A stretch of 64,000 nt of DNA from a marine gamma proteobacterium HTCC2089. Lineage in GTDB: Bacteria > Pseudomonadota > Gammaproteobacteria > Pseudomonadales > Azotimanducaceae. Below, in pieces: positions 1 to 9,310 of this stretch; within the stretch, counting starts at the first letter, position 1, and each line of letters starts with the position of its first letter. Where the stretch lies: contig CAJJDH010000002.1 of assembly GCA_905182905.1 (NCBI GenBank), forward strand, positions 1 through 64,000, given 5' to 3'. The notes beneath the pieces are model-generated. The model made no database searches. It had not been told where the DNA came from and saw only the letters and a program-made list of their open reading frames with translations. Position numbers and translations under genes: made by a program.

Positions 1-1230
1 TCTGTGGAAAGCGATGACCCGCTGTCATTCATCGAGGCATTTCAAGCCCGCTTCAATGTGACCCAGACCGATGGCCTACCCAGATTCTTTGGCGGCTTAG
101 TTGGCTACTTTGGCTACGATACCGTTCGCTATGTTGAAAAGAAGCTGGCGAACAGTGCACCCAAAGACACACTAAATACTCCTGATATTCTATTAATGGT
201 CAGCGAAGAAGTGGTGGTATTCGACAACCTCAAAGGCCGAATGCAGATGATCAGCTTGGTAGACCCGGATGTCCCCAACAGTATTGAGGATATGCGCAGC
301 ATACTTAGCGCCAGAACAGAATCTCTTTCGCTACCCGTGACAGGTACCGAACATGGCACAGCTAACCAAATCATTGAAGAAAGCGATTTTGTATCTGAAT
401 TTGGTGAAGAGGCCTTCAAGTCGGCAGTAGAGAAGATTCGTGAATACACCATGGATGGCGACATCATGCAGGTGGTTCTGGCCCAGCGCATGAGCATTCC
501 GTTTCAGGCGCCTTCTATCAACCTTTATCGCGCGTTACGTTACTTAAACCCTTCGCCCTATATGTACTTTATGGATCTCGAAGAATTCGAAATAGTTAGT
601 TCCTCTCCAGAAATATTGGCGCGCTTAGAAGATGGAAAAGTCACAAATCGGCCATTAGCTGGCACGCGCAGACGAGGTCACACAGAAGCCGAAGACTTAG
701 CACTTGAAGAAGAACTGAAAAGCGATCCCAAGGAACTCGCCGAGCACCTCATGCTCATCGACCTAGGTCGCAACGACGTAGGTCGTGTTGCCCAGGCAGG
801 TAGCGTCACGGTCACAGAGAAATTTATGATCGAACGTTATTCCCACGTTATGCACATTTGCTCAAACGTTGAAGGAATGCTGAAGCCGGGCAAAAACGCA
901 ATGGACGTGCTCAGGGCAACACTACCTGTCGGCACTTTGTCCGGCGCGCCCAAGGTGCGAGCAATGGAAATTATTGACGAACTAGAGCCTGTCAAACGCG
1001 GCATCTACGGCGGCGCAGTAGGATACTTGGCATGGAACGGCAATATGGATACTGCCATTGCCATTCGTACCGCTGTCGTAAAAGACGGCAAACTCTACAT
1101 CGAAGCGGGTGGCGGAATTGTTCACGACTCCATACCTCGCCTTGAATGGAAAGAAAGTCTGAATAAGGGCCGCGCGATATTTCGCGCAGCAGCAATGGCT
1201 GAAAACAAACTCATCAACCCAGCCCAATAA
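1..1230 (+). CDS. trpE: Anthranilate synthase component I, 5' truncated by window
   Basis: Large subunit of anthranilate synthase, converting chorismate to anthranilate with ammonia supplied by TrpG; first step of tryptophan synthesis, cytoplasmic. The frame is open to the left edge, so the true start lies outside; roughly 90 residues of a usual 490-500 appear to be missing, including most of the N-terminal feedback-binding region. Visible chorismate-enzyme motifs are [40 protein letters not shown] and the C-terminal [11 protein letters not shown]. It is followed after 77 bp by trpG, then trpD and trpC. In Pseudomonas trpE is separate from trpGDC; here they are contiguous. Identification is firm, although the related PabB family shares the fold; the trp neighbours decide. 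Confidence 0.96.
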   Translation, partial: SVESDDPLSFIEAFQARFNVTQTDGLPRFFGGLVGYFGYDTVRYVEKKLANSAPKDTLNTPDILLMVSEEVVVFDNLKGRMQMISLVDPDVPNSIEDMRSILSARTESLSLPVTGTEHGTANQIIEESDFVSEFGEEAFKSAVEKIREYTMDGDIMQVVLAQRMSIPFQAPSINLYRALRYLNPSPYMYFMDLEEFEIVSSSPEILARLEDGKVTNRPLAGTRRRGHTEAEDLALEEELKSDPKELAEHLMLIDLGRNDVGRVAQAGSVTVTEKFMIERYSHVMHICSNVEGMLKPGKNAMDVLRATLPVGTLSGAPKVRAMEIIDELEPVKRGIYGGAVGYLAWNGNMDTAIAIRTAVVKDGKLYIEAGGGIVHDSIPRLEWKESLNKGRAIFRAAAMAENKLINPAQ

Positions 1231-1307
1231 TTGCCACTTTTAATACGAAGCGAATATTGTTCAAGCCGCTATTGCATACAGCGACTTCGTAAGAAGGAAG
1301 ACCGAAC

Positions 1308-1892
1308 ATGATACTAATGATTGATAACTATGATTCTTTTACCTACAACATTGTTCAATACCTATTAGAACTGGGTGCTGAAGTAGAAGTTAGACGCAAT
1401 GACGAAATTACCATTGCAGAAATAGAAGCACTGGCACCGGAGAAAATCGTCATATCTCCTGGACCCTGCACACCCAACGAAGCTGGCATTTCACTCCAAG
1501 CGGTAGAACATTTTGCTGGCAAAATTCCCATCCTAGGCATTTGCCTAGGACACCAAAGCATAGGACAAAGTTTTGGCGGCAAAGTCGGTCGCGCAGCCAG
1601 TGTTATGCATGGTAAGACCTCGCCAATCCACCACAATGGTGAAGGTGTTTTTGCGGGCTTGAAGCAACCTTTCGAGGCCACTCGCTATCATTCACTGGTT
1701 GTAGATAAAGCCACTCTGCCAGACACGCTGGAAATCACCGCATGGACCGAAAAAGAAGGTGAGGTTGATGAAATTATGGGCTTAAGGCACAAAGACCTAA
1801 ACCTAGAAGGTGTGCAGTTTCACCCTGAGTCTATTCTCACGGAACATGGCTACGACCTCTTAAACAATTTCCTTCAAAGCCCAAACGCATAA
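1308..1892 (+). CDS. trpG: Anthranilate synthase component II (glutamine amidotransferase)
   Basis: Class I glutamine amidotransferase subunit that hydrolyses glutamine and channels ammonia to TrpE (and possibly to PabB, since in many gammaproteobacteria one subunit serves both). At 194 aa it is family length. The nucleophile Cys79 lies in [10 protein letters not shown], the oxyanion segment in [11 protein letters not shown], and the His-Glu pair in VQFHPES near residue 172. An AAGGAAG Shine-Dalgarno sits just before the ATG. It lies between trpE and trpD (27 bp gap), consistent with a trpEGDC transcript. Confidence 0.96.
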   Translation: MILMIDNYDSFTYNIVQYLLELGAEVEVRRNDEITIAEIEALAPEKIVISPGPCTPNEAGISLQAVEHFAGKIPILGICLGHQSIGQSFGGKVGRAASVMHGKTSPIHHNGEGVFAGLKQPFEATRYHSLVVDKATLPDTLEITAWTEKEGEVDEIMGLRHKDLNLEGVQFHPESILTEHGYDLLNNFLQSPNA

Positions 1893-1919
1893 GATTAGCG
1901 TCAAAGTAAGTTACTGATT

Positions 1920-2951
1920 ATGGATATACCTACAGCACTACAGCAAATTGTCGACGGCCAAGACCTTAGCCAAAACGACACAGCTAAAGTTTTTCACCAA
2001 ATAATGTCGGGGGAAGCAACGCCGGGACAAATTGGAGCAATTCTTGCGGCGCTCAGAGTAAAAGGTGAAACCGCCGAAGAACTTGCCGGAGCAGCCATGA
2101 CCATGCGCGCACTTGCAAGCAAAGTGACGGTTAACGCAGAGCACTTGGTCGATACTTGTGGTACCGGCGGTAGCGGCAGCAAACTTTTTAACATCTCAAC
2201 TGCAGCGGCTTTTGTAACGGCGGCGGCTGGCGCTAGCGTGGCGAAGCACGGGAATCGGAAGATGACTAGCTTCAGCGGCAGCGCAGATGTACTAGAAGCC
2301 GCAGGCGTTGTGCTAGATCTGTCTATGGAGCAAATTACTACGTGTATAGAAGAGGTCGGCATTGGCTTTATGTTTGCACCGGCTCACCACAGTGCAATGC
2401 GTTTTGCCGGGCCTATACGCCAAGAAATTGGCATTCGCACGATGATGAATGTACTTGGCCCCATGACTAACCCAGCTGGTGCAAAACGTCAGGTAATAGG
2501 TGTCTTTAGCCAAGATTGGCAGTACAAAATGGCCGAGGTACTAAAACTGCTGGGTTCAGAACACGCGTTGATCGTACACAGCCAAGGTCTTGATGAAATA
2601 CGCTTAGACGCCCCTTCAAGCGTTGTGGAACTAAAAGCAGGCACAATTAGTCAGTATGAAATTAACCCTCAGCAGTTTGGCTTTGCCAAGCGCGATGCAG
2701 CGCAACTCAATGCGCTTGTAGCCACTTCTACCGACTCTAGCTTAGCGTTGATTAAGCAGTCTTTAACCGATGACACAAGCGCCGCAGCAGATATTGTTAG
2801 TCTTAACGCAGGCGCATCTATTTACGTAGCTGGCGTGGCGACGAGTTTAGGTAACGGTATTGCCATGGCTCAAGACGCCATAGCAACGGGCCTGGCAAAC
2901 GAGCGCTTCAACGAGCTGGTGCGCGTAACGAAAATGATGGTAGCGACGTAG
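1920..2951 (+). CDS. trpD: Anthranilate phosphoribosyltransferase
   Basis: Transfers the phosphoribosyl group of PRPP to anthranilate, second step of the tryptophan branch. The 343-aa protein has the family glycine-rich PRPP loop DTCGTGGSGSKLFNIST (about residues 78-94), the KHGNRKMTS segment that binds substrate and metal, and the NVLGPMTNPA motif in the C-terminal domain. It is a stand-alone enzyme, not fused to TrpG as in enterics. It sits 27 bp after trpG and 78 bp before trpC in the same direction. Confidence 0.96.
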   Translation: MDIPTALQQIVDGQDLSQNDTAKVFHQIMSGEATPGQIGAILAALRVKGETAEELAGAAMTMRALASKVTVNAEHLVDTCGTGGSGSKLFNISTAAAFVTAAAGASVAKHGNRKMTSFSGSADVLEAAGVVLDLSMEQITTCIEEVGIGFMFAPAHHSAMRFAGPIRQEIGIRTMMNVLGPMTNPAGAKRQVIGVFSQDWQYKMAEVLKLLGSEHALIVHSQGLDEIRLDAPSSVVELKAGTISQYEINPQQFGFAKRDAAQLNALVATSTDSSLALIKQSLTDDTSAAADIVSLNAGASIYVAGVATSLGNGIAMAQDAIATGLANERFNELVRVTKMMVAT

Positions 2952-3029
2952 ATAATGGCAAGCGCCAAACAATTAGGGCTAACATTAGAGTCCTTGACCT
3001 TGAATACAGATTAGAGAACAACAGACCCA

Positions 3030-3821
3030 ATGAGCAATATTCTCGAGCAAATTATCCAAACTAAGCATGAAGAATTAGCCGCACGCAAAGCCCAATGCCC
3101 GCTAGAAGCACTGATCAATAAAGCACTATTGGTAACGCCCAAAGGTGGCTTCGTGCAAGCATTAAGCAGCCAAGCGCAGGCAAAAAGACCTGGCGTAATT
3201 GCAGAAATTAAAAAGGCATCGCCAAGCAAAGGCGTTATTAGAGAGGATTTTGACCCCGTTGCGATAGCTAAAAGCTATGCACTACACAATGCCAGCTGCC
3301 TATCGGTGCTAACCGACGAACAATACTTCCAGGGCTCTGACGATTACTTTACCGCTGTAAGAGCCAGCGTAGAACTACCGATGATTCGCAAGGACTTCAC
3401 AATAGACGCCTACCAAGTCTATGAGGCGCGCGCATTGGGAGCAGACTGCATCTTGTTGATAGTCAGCGCCCTAGATCAAGGTACGCTGAAGTCTCTTTAC
3501 GAGCTGGCAACAAATATTGGCTTAGAGGTGCTCATTGAAGTTCACGACGGTGAGGAGCTAGATCGAGCATTACAGCTATCACCCACTCTTATTGGTATCA
3601 ATAATCGAGATCTAAAAACATTCTCCACTAGCCTGCATACAACTATAGATTTGCTAAAACACATTCCGGACAACGTAACAGTTGTCACAGAAAGCGGCAT
3701 TTCTAAGTTAGAAGATGTCGAGCTAATGAATAGCCATGAGATCTATTGTTTCTTAGTTGGCGAAGCTTTTATGCGCGAAGAAAATCCAGGAGAAGCGTTA
3801 GCAGCACTCTTCGATCGCTAG
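3030..3821 (+). CDS. trpC: Indole-3-glycerol-phosphate synthase
   Basis: Closes the indole ring of carboxyphenylaminodeoxyribulose phosphate to give indole-3-glycerol phosphate. The 263-aa TIM barrel is monofunctional, without the TrpF domain fused in Escherichia coli. Visible motifs are AEIKKASPSKG (catalytic Lys and phosphate contact), VLTDEQYFQGS, IRKDFTIDAYQVYEAR, IGINNRDLKTF and VTESGI. It ends the trp cluster; the next gene is convergent. trpF, trpB and trpA are not in this window. Confidence 0.96.
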   Translation: MSNILEQIIQTKHEELAARKAQCPLEALINKALLVTPKGGFVQALSSQAQAKRPGVIAEIKKASPSKGVIREDFDPVAIAKSYALHNASCLSVLTDEQYFQGSDDYFTAVRASVELPMIRKDFTIDAYQVYEARALGADCILLIVSALDQGTLKSLYELATNIGLEVLIEVHDGEELDRALQLSPTLIGINNRDLKTFSTSLHTTIDLLKHIPDNVTVVTESGISKLEDVELMNSHEIYCFLVGEAFMREENPGEALAALFDR

Positions 3822-3867
3822 ATGCTGGGTCGTTGCGGGCGCAAACTCGGCCGAGTAGTAACGAGCC

Positions 3868-3898
3868 GCGCCATCAACTGAGCTGAACATGGCGCAGT
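3868..3898. terminator. Possible terminator between trpC and the Crp-like gene
   Basis: A 7-bp inverted repeat, GCGCCAT at 3868-3874 and ATGGCGC at 3889-3895, lies in the 84-bp gap between two convergent genes. It is followed by a short T-run on the plus strand. The loop is 14 nt, so it is a moderate rather than strong intrinsic terminator. Confidence 0.45.
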
Positions 3899-3905
3899 TT
3901 AAAAA

Positions 3906-4877
3906 CTAGCCGAATATGACAATGTTTTTTCCATCTACGGAAATTTTGTTTGTGGAAGTAAGTTCTTTAAGCGCCCTTCCCACCATCTCACGCGAGCAAC
4001 CAACAAGACTACCGATCTCCTGCCGTGTAATACGTATTTGCATACCTTGTGGATGAGTAATTGCCGTTGGACTATCCGCCAAGTACTGCAAGGCATTTGC
4101 GACTCGACTAGTGACATCGAGAAAAACCAAATCGTAGATCCGGTCTTCAGTGTAGAGAAGTCGTTGAGCCAGATTTTTTGTCATTTGCAGTAAAAACTCA
4201 GGGTGGCGTAGACAAATTTTCTGAAACTCATCAATGGGTATTTCAGCAACTTTGCAGTCTTCCCGCGTTTTAAAGTCCGCCTTGTAACCATTATTGCCAG
4301 TAGACATCGGGACTTCGCCAATAAAATCTCCACGCCCCAAGTAGTCCAACACCAGCTCGCGTCCATCAGGGCTATAACGGAATACGGTGAGAGATCCTTC
4401 TAGGAGATACGTTACATTGTCGACTTTATCGCCTTCTCTATAAACTACTCTCCGCGCGCGCAGTTTGCGGAAAGATGCTGCGTGCAGAAGCTCCACTATT
4501 ACGGTTGGCTCTATACCCGCAAGTGCTGACAAACATGTGCCGTTAATAGGGAAACCTGCAATATCGGATAATATTGAGGTTATCTCTAATCCTTCTTGGA
4601 GCTTTTTGCCCTTATTGCTCTCAAAGTTACGCTCGAGCCGCTTATCAACATTTGTTTTTTCATCAATATTCACCCCACTCCCAGCGCTGGCAGCGGCTTT
4701 GCCTGCGATACTAGAAGTATCTTTTTTTCGTAGAGAAGATTGGAAAGCTTGAAGAAGTGCTTGGCCCACAGTGAAATTTTGTCTGGGGAGCTTACCCGGC
4801 TTAGCACGCCTTTTAACATCACTCATAACATTTGTAGCTGACGCTGTGATTGACGTAGGTTGATTATGGCTTGGCAT
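3906..4877 (-). CDS. Crp/Fnr-family regulator in the Vfr position, N-terminally extended
   Basis: Crp-family DNA-binding regulator in the genomic place of Pseudomonas vfr (beside trpC, an OsmC-like gene and coq7). The cyclic-nucleotide-binding domain spans about residues 125-245 and the winged helix about 265-337 (numbering from a GTG at 4919), with ITRQEIGSLVGCSREMVGRA almost identical to Vfr. I prefer the ATG at 4877, which has AAGGA upstream, over the GTG at 4919. Either form is about 100 aa longer than Crp or Vfr, with a Ser/Ala/Lys-rich N-terminus. The equivalents of E. coli Crp Arg82-Ser83, which hold the cAMP phosphate, are Tyr212-Lys213; the Gly-Glu pair (201-202) and Thr127 (Thr257) are kept, and Ser128 is Glu258. 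It probably binds the same type of DNA site, but its ligand is uncertain. Confidence 0.85.
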   Translation of the reverse strand: MPSHNQPTSITASATNVMSDVKRRAKPGKLPRQNFTVGQALLQAFQSSLRKKDTSSIAGKAAASAGSGVNIDEKTNVDKRLERNFESNKGKKLQEGLEITSILSDIAGFPINGTCLSALAGIEPTVIVELLHAASFRKLRARRVVYREGDKVDNVTYLLEGSLTVFRYSPDGRELVLDYLGRGDFIGEVPMSTGNNGYKADFKTREDCKVAEIPIDEFQKICLRHPEFLLQMTKNLAQRLLYTEDRIYDLVFLDVTSRVANALQYLADSPTAITHPQGMQIRITRQEIGSLVGCSREMVGRALKELTSTNKISVDGKNIVIFG

Positions 4878-5187
4878 TATTCCATCAGTTCCTTGTGAGG
4901 CTAAACGTACTGCATACACACAAGATGCAAAGTACTGCGTCGCCTAACACCTCACTACCGATAAACGGGGGCGTTTGCGGTATGGTCGGAATCATTTAGG
5001 CAGTATTAGACTCATAGGTACCCCACCACTGATTAGAAATGGTCTATACAACACAGGCCGCCACAAAGCTGACACTATCACCTACCGACCAGTAGCAACG
5101 TCTCGGCCACCAAACAAATCAAGGCTGCAACCTCAAACCACGGGTACAATATTACTTAACACGCACATCACTAGAAGGAAGTAGTTA
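4878..5187. promoter_or_regulatory. Divergent promoter region, Crp-like gene / OsmC-like gene
   Basis: This 310-bp interval separates the minus-strand Crp-like gene from the plus-strand OsmC-like gene and must hold both promoters. An AGAAGGAAG Shine-Dalgarno at about 5172-5180 serves the OsmC-like gene. I could not pick a convincing sigma-70 promoter or a TGTGA-N6-TCACA Crp site. The open frame at 4975-5184 has no recognisable protein features. Confidence 0.4.
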
Positions 5188-5610
5188 ATGCACGTAAATG
5201 TTAGTTGGGCGGGCAATGTTCACTTTAAGGCAGAAAATAGTATGGGCCATGAGGTGCTCATGGATGGACCTGAAGAAGCCGGAGGCGAAAACCTAGGCAG
5301 CAGGCCTATGGAGCTAATACTTATGGGTTTAGGCGGCTGTACTGCTTACGATGTCGTTGATATTTTGAAAAAGAGCCGCCAACCCCTAGTTGACCTAAAA
5401 GTCAGTCTCCAAGGGGCCCGAGCAGAAACTATTCCTGCTGTCTTTGAGCAAATCAAAATTCACTTCACGGTTGTTGGTGCCCAGGTTGATCCAGCGAAAG
5501 TGCAAAGGGCTATTGATCTGACCGCGGAAAAGTACTGCTCAGCATCCATAATGCTAGAGAAAGGCGGAGTTGAAATTAGCCATTCGTTTGAAATAGTGCC
5601 TGAAGCCTAG
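5188..5610 (+). CDS. OsmC/Ohr family protein
   Basis: OsmC-fold protein of 140 aa, a family of thiol-dependent peroxide reductases and related proteins. Two cysteines in the expected places, Cys51 (MGLGGCTAYDV) and Cys117 (AEKYCSASIML), correspond to the peroxidatic and resolving residues. It has no signal peptide, so it is cytoplasmic. The same gene lies beside vfr and coq7 in Pseudomonas, which supports orthology with that less-studied YhfA-like branch rather than true OsmC or Ohr. Its substrate is unknown. A good Shine-Dalgarno supports the start. Confidence 0.88.
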   Translation: MHVNVSWAGNVHFKAENSMGHEVLMDGPEEAGGENLGSRPMELILMGLGGCTAYDVVDILKKSRQPLVDLKVSLQGARAETIPAVFEQIKIHFTVVGAQVDPAKVQRAIDLTAEKYCSASIMLEKGGVEISHSFEIVPEA

Positions 5611-5651
5611 CTAAAGTCGGACAGCCAAACGCCTAACTAAACCGGCAGGGG

Positions 5652-6290
5652 CTAAATGCGATAAGTAGTGCTGGTCATAGCTTTAGAAACTATTCGCATA
5701 GCATTTTTCACAGGTTGAGGAAAAACCCTACCGCCCTGTGCTAATGCTTCAGCGCCATGGCGCGATTCATCCGCCCGCATTTCTTCCAAGATGGCCCGAG
5801 TTTTGTCATCTTGCTCAGGTAAGTCAGCCAAGTGTTCTTCTAAGTGCTTTACCACTTGATCTTCAGTTGCCTCAACAAATCCAAGACTAACTCGGTCACC
5901 CAGAAGTCCGGCACCAACGCCTAGTGCAAAGGAAGCGCCATAGAACAGCGGGTCGAAGACACTAGGCCGCGCATCTAATTGATCTAGGCGCTGGCGACAC
6001 CAAGACAAATGATCTTGCTCTTCGCTTGCGGCATGCAATAAGGATTCTTTGGCGGATGCGGTTTTAGCAGCCAAAGCCTGGCCTTCGTATAATGCTTGCG
6101 CACAAATTTCACCGGCATGATTAACACGCATTAAACCCGCGACATGCTTGCGCTCTTGCTCCGACAAATCGGGCTCTTGTAGATCTGCACTTGGGCTGGT
6201 GCGTGTAGCCGTACTGCTGCCGGTCAATGTTCGTAAACTACGATCAATGCCACCGATAAGACCATCAATAAATGAGTTTGTATCACGCAT
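5652..6290 (-). CDS. coq7: 2-polyprenyl-3-methyl-6-methoxy-1,4-benzoquinone monooxygenase
   Basis: Di-iron hydroxylase that makes demethoxyubiquinone into the C5-hydroxylated ubiquinone precursor. The 212-aa protein shows the carboxylate-His ligands in MRVNHAGEICAQALYEGQAL, EEQDHLSWC, EEHLADLPEQ and ADESRHGAEAL, matching the two ExxH repeats of the Coq7/ferritin-like fold. The Coq7 type is the alternative to the flavin enzyme UbiF of E. coli and is usual in Pseudomonas. It is convergent with the OsmC-like gene and lies 84 bp upstream, in transcription, of the next minus-strand stop (purD is separate). Confidence 0.93.
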   Translation of the reverse strand: MRDTNSFIDGLIGGIDRSLRTLTGSSTATRTSPSADLQEPDLSEQERKHVAGLMRVNHAGEICAQALYEGQALAAKTASAKESLLHAASEEQDHLSWCRQRLDQLDARPSVFDPLFYGASFALGVGAGLLGDRVSLGFVEATEDQVVKHLEEHLADLPEQDDKTRAILEEMRADESRHGAEALAQGGRVFPQPVKNAMRIVSKAMTSTTYRI

Positions 6291-6374
6291 ATTTGTTACC
6301 TTGCTAACCCTAACTCTCAGCAGCCCAAGAGTATTTTCTACCGTTCACATTTTGCATAGCGAAAAACAAGCCTA

Positions 6375-7649
6375 CTAGCGGCTTATTGCCCTATGCCCAA
6401 TATCTTTACGGAAGTACCTGTTGCGCCAACCTATCAAATCCACTCGCTCGTAAGCTAATGTTTGAGCCATTTCAACGCTTTCACCAAGCCCGACCACACA
6501 TAATACGCGCCCCCCAGCGCTCACAACCTTACCGCCTGCCTCACGAGTCCCAGCATGAAAGACTTTTGTATCTAATAGATCTTTATCTAAGCCAGTAATT
6601 TCATCACCGCTCGCATACTCGGCTGGATAACCACCGGCTGCCATAACTACACCCAGCGCCATGCGCGGATCAAAATCTAATGCAGCGCCGCTAAGGGTTC
6701 CATCTACTGCAGCAGTTAAACACTGCAACAAATCTGCACGTAAACGCATCATGACCGGCTGGGCTTCGGGATCGCCAAAGCGACAATTAAATTCCACAAC
6801 TTTGATCTGGCCTTCTGCATCGATCATCAAGCCAGCGTACAAAAATCCAACATAAGGCATACCGTCAGCAGCCATACCGGCTAACGTTGGGTTAATCACT
6901 TTTTCCATCGCGAGTTTATGTACCGCCGGTGTGACTACAGGCGCAGGCGAGTAGGCTCCCATACCCCCTGTATTTGGCCCTCGATCACCGTCGTCACGGG
7001 CCTTATGGTCTTGTGAAGACGCAAATGGCACAGCGGTCTTGCCATCGCACAAGCAAATAAAACTCGCCTCTTCGCCCTGTAAGAATTCCTCAATAACAAC
7101 CTTATGCCCAGCTTCACCAAAACTGTTACCGCTAAGCATATCCTCCACAGCTGCAATCGCCTGCTCTTCACTTTGCGCAACAACAACACCCTTCCCTGCA
7201 GCAAGGCCATCAGCCTTTACAACAATGGGAGCACCATTATCTTTAATGTATTGAGTGGCCTCTTGGACTTCTGTAAAAGATGCATAAGCCGCTGTTGGGA
7301 TATTGTGCCTACGCATAAAATCTTTACTAAAGGCTTTGGAGCCTTCTAGTTGCGCTGCCGCCTGAGTAGGACCAAAACAAGGTAAGCCTGCGGCGCTGAA
7401 TTGATCTACCGCCCCTAATACTAATGGTGCTTCAGGGCCCACAACAGTAAAGCCCACTGCTTCCGCGCGGGCTAAGTCCATCAAGCCCTGCAAATCCGTC
7501 GCCGCCACATCTACATTGCGCACGCCTGCTTCCAAATTTGTCCCGGCATTACCTGGTGCAACTATTACTTCATCAACCCCAGCGCTTTGCACAAGCTTCC
7601 AAGCTAGAGCATGTTCACGACCACCTGACCCAATGACCAGTACCTTCAT
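6375..7649 (-). CDS. purD: Phosphoribosylamine-glycine ligase
   Basis: ATP-grasp enzyme joining phosphoribosylamine and glycine to give GAR, second step of purine synthesis. The 424-aa protein opens with KVLVIGSGGREHALAWKL, has the ATP-grasp segment VVKADGLAAGKGVVVA near residue 145-160, QDHKARDDGDRGPNTGGMGA, and the metal-site EFNCRFGDPE. The C-terminal YFRKDIGHRA is typical. Its start is 24 bp from the purH stop, so purH-purD form an operon, as widely seen in proteobacteria. Confidence 0.96.
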   Translation of the reverse strand: MKVLVIGSGGREHALAWKLVQSAGVDEVIVAPGNAGTNLEAGVRNVDVAATDLQGLMDLARAEAVGFTVVGPEAPLVLGAVDQFSAAGLPCFGPTQAAAQLEGSKAFSKDFMRRHNIPTAAYASFTEVQEATQYIKDNGAPIVVKADGLAAGKGVVVAQSEEQAIAAVEDMLSGNSFGEAGHKVVIEEFLQGEEASFICLCDGKTAVPFASSQDHKARDDGDRGPNTGGMGAYSPAPVVTPAVHKLAMEKVINPTLAGMAADGMPYVGFLYAGLMIDAEGQIKVVEFNCRFGDPEAQPVMMRLRADLLQCLTAAVDGTLSGAALDFDPRMALGVVMAAGGYPAEYASGDEITGLDKDLLDTKVFHAGTREAGGKVVSAGGRVLCVVGLGESVEMAQTLAYERVDLIGWRNRYFRKDIGHRAISR

Positions 7650-7673
7650 TGTCTAATTCTCTCGCTTGGTTGT

Positions 7674-9218
7674 TTAATGTCTAAAGTGTCTTATGCCAGT
7701 AAAGACCATTGCTATACCGCGTTCATCGGCAGCCTCAATAACCTCTTGGTCGCGCATTGACCCACCGGGCTGTATCACCGCACTGATACCAGCGGCGGCC
7801 GCCGCATCAATACCGTCACGGAATGGAAAAAACGCATCTGATGCCATCACAGAACCCGGCACCACCAAACCCTCTTCGTCGGCTTTTAAGCCCGCTATCT
7901 TTGCACTAATCACACGACTCATCTGCCCCGCGCCCACGCCAATAGTTTGTAGATCACGCGCGTAAACAATGGCATTAGACTTGGTGAACCACGCAACTTT
8001 CCAAGCAAAGTGCAAATCTAGCATCTGCGCTGGGGTGGGCTGTACTTTAGAAACTACACGCAGCGCATCTTCATCAAGACATAACTCGTCTGCACTTTGC
8101 ACTAACAAACCGCCTCCCACACGCTTTAGCTCTCGACCACGAAGGCTGGCATCCAGTGGCCCGCAAGAAAGTAGTCGTACGTTTTTCTTTTGCTTGGCAA
8201 CCTCTATCGCCTGCGCATCTACACTCGGTGCAATAACCACTTCAACAAATTGTTTTTGTAAAATGGGTTCTAGTACTTTTCCTGTTAAAGGGCGGTTGAA
8301 TGCAATGATGCCGCCAAAGGCAGAAGTTGGATCAGTGGCAAACGCCTTGCCGTAAGCCTCCATTAAATCAGCGCCAATACCCACACCACATGGATTTGCG
8401 TGCTTCACAATGACACAAGCAGGTTCAGCAAATACCTTTACGCATTCCAAAGCCGCATCCGTATCCGCCACATTGTTGTAAGACAACTCCTTGCCTTGAA
8501 GTTGCTGGTAGGAGGCAATCTGTCCAGATTTGGCTGGATTAACTTCGCGATAAAAAGCCGCTTGCTGGTGCGGGTTTTCACCGTAACGCATATCATCTGC
8601 CTTATCAAAAGTTAAGGTCAACGAATCTGGCAATAACTCTTCAGCGCCAAGATAGCCTGCAACGGTGGCATCATACTGAGCAGTATGGCGGAAGGCTTTA
8701 ACAGCGAAATTGCGACACATAGCCGCATCAATAGTATTACCCGCTAAGCCCGCGCTCACCTGTGCATAGTCATTTGGATCAACTACGGTGAGAACGCTGG
8801 TATGATTTTTCGCTGCGGCGCGGACCATTGTAGGGCCGCCAATATCGATATTCTCAATCGCCATTGCATCGGTACAGTCGTCTTTAGCAATAGTTGCCGC
8901 AAAGGGGTAAAGATTAACCACAACCAAGTCGATGGGTAGAATATCGTTATCGGCCATAACCGCTTCATCAATACCACGGCGCGCCAAAATACCGCCATGA
9001 ATTTTGGGGTGCAGTGTTTTCACACGACCGTCCATCATCTCAGGGAAGCCAGTGTAGGAGGCTACTTCAGTCACCGCTATGCCTGCTGCTTGCAGAGCAG
9101 TATAGGTACCACCGGTGGATAGGATCTCTACATTTGCTTGCACCAGTACTCTAGCCAACTCTGCTAAGCCACTTTTATCCGAAACGCTGATGAGCGCCCT
9201 ACGAATATTTAACGGCAT
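7674..9218 (-). CDS. purH: Bifunctional AICAR transformylase / IMP cyclohydrolase
   Basis: Carries out the last two steps of IMP synthesis. The N-terminal MGS-like cyclohydrolase domain occupies about residues 1-150 ([38 protein letters not shown]). The C-terminal transformylase domain has [31 protein letters not shown] and [12 protein letters not shown]. It is 514 aa, normal for the family. It lies upstream of purD, and only 92 bp separate it from dusB, the place where fis is expected in relatives. Confidence 0.96.
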   Translation of the reverse strand: MPLNIRRALISVSDKSGLAELARVLVQANVEILSTGGTYTALQAAGIAVTEVASYTGFPEMMDGRVKTLHPKIHGGILARRGIDEAVMADNDILPIDLVVVNLYPFAATIAKDDCTDAMAIENIDIGGPTMVRAAAKNHTSVLTVVDPNDYAQVSAGLAGNTIDAAMCRNFAVKAFRHTAQYDATVAGYLGAEELLPDSLTLTFDKADDMRYGENPHQQAAFYREVNPAKSGQIASYQQLQGKELSYNNVADTDAALECVKVFAEPACVIVKHANPCGVGIGADLMEAYGKAFATDPTSAFGGIIAFNRPLTGKVLEPILQKQFVEVVIAPSVDAQAIEVAKQKKNVRLLSCGPLDASLRGRELKRVGGGLLVQSADELCLDEDALRVVSKVQPTPAQMLDLHFAWKVAWFTKSNAIVYARDLQTIGVGAGQMSRVISAKIAGLKADEEGLVVPGSVMASDAFFPFRDGIDAAAAAGISAVIQPGGSMRDQEVIEAADERGIAMVFTGIRHFRH

Positions 9219-9310
9219 TTACTGCTCCTTTCTTTATCAATTGTCTTGGGGCACCAAGTACCCTTTTGTTTCAGTTATGAATCCGCCCATTGCCCAGTAC
9301 AGACAAAATT

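Noticed and set aside
4975..5184. Plus-strand 69-codon frame upstream of the OsmC-like gene
   Set aside because: Lies in a divergent promoter region, Thr/Arg-rich without motif, and its end runs into the OsmC ribosome site.
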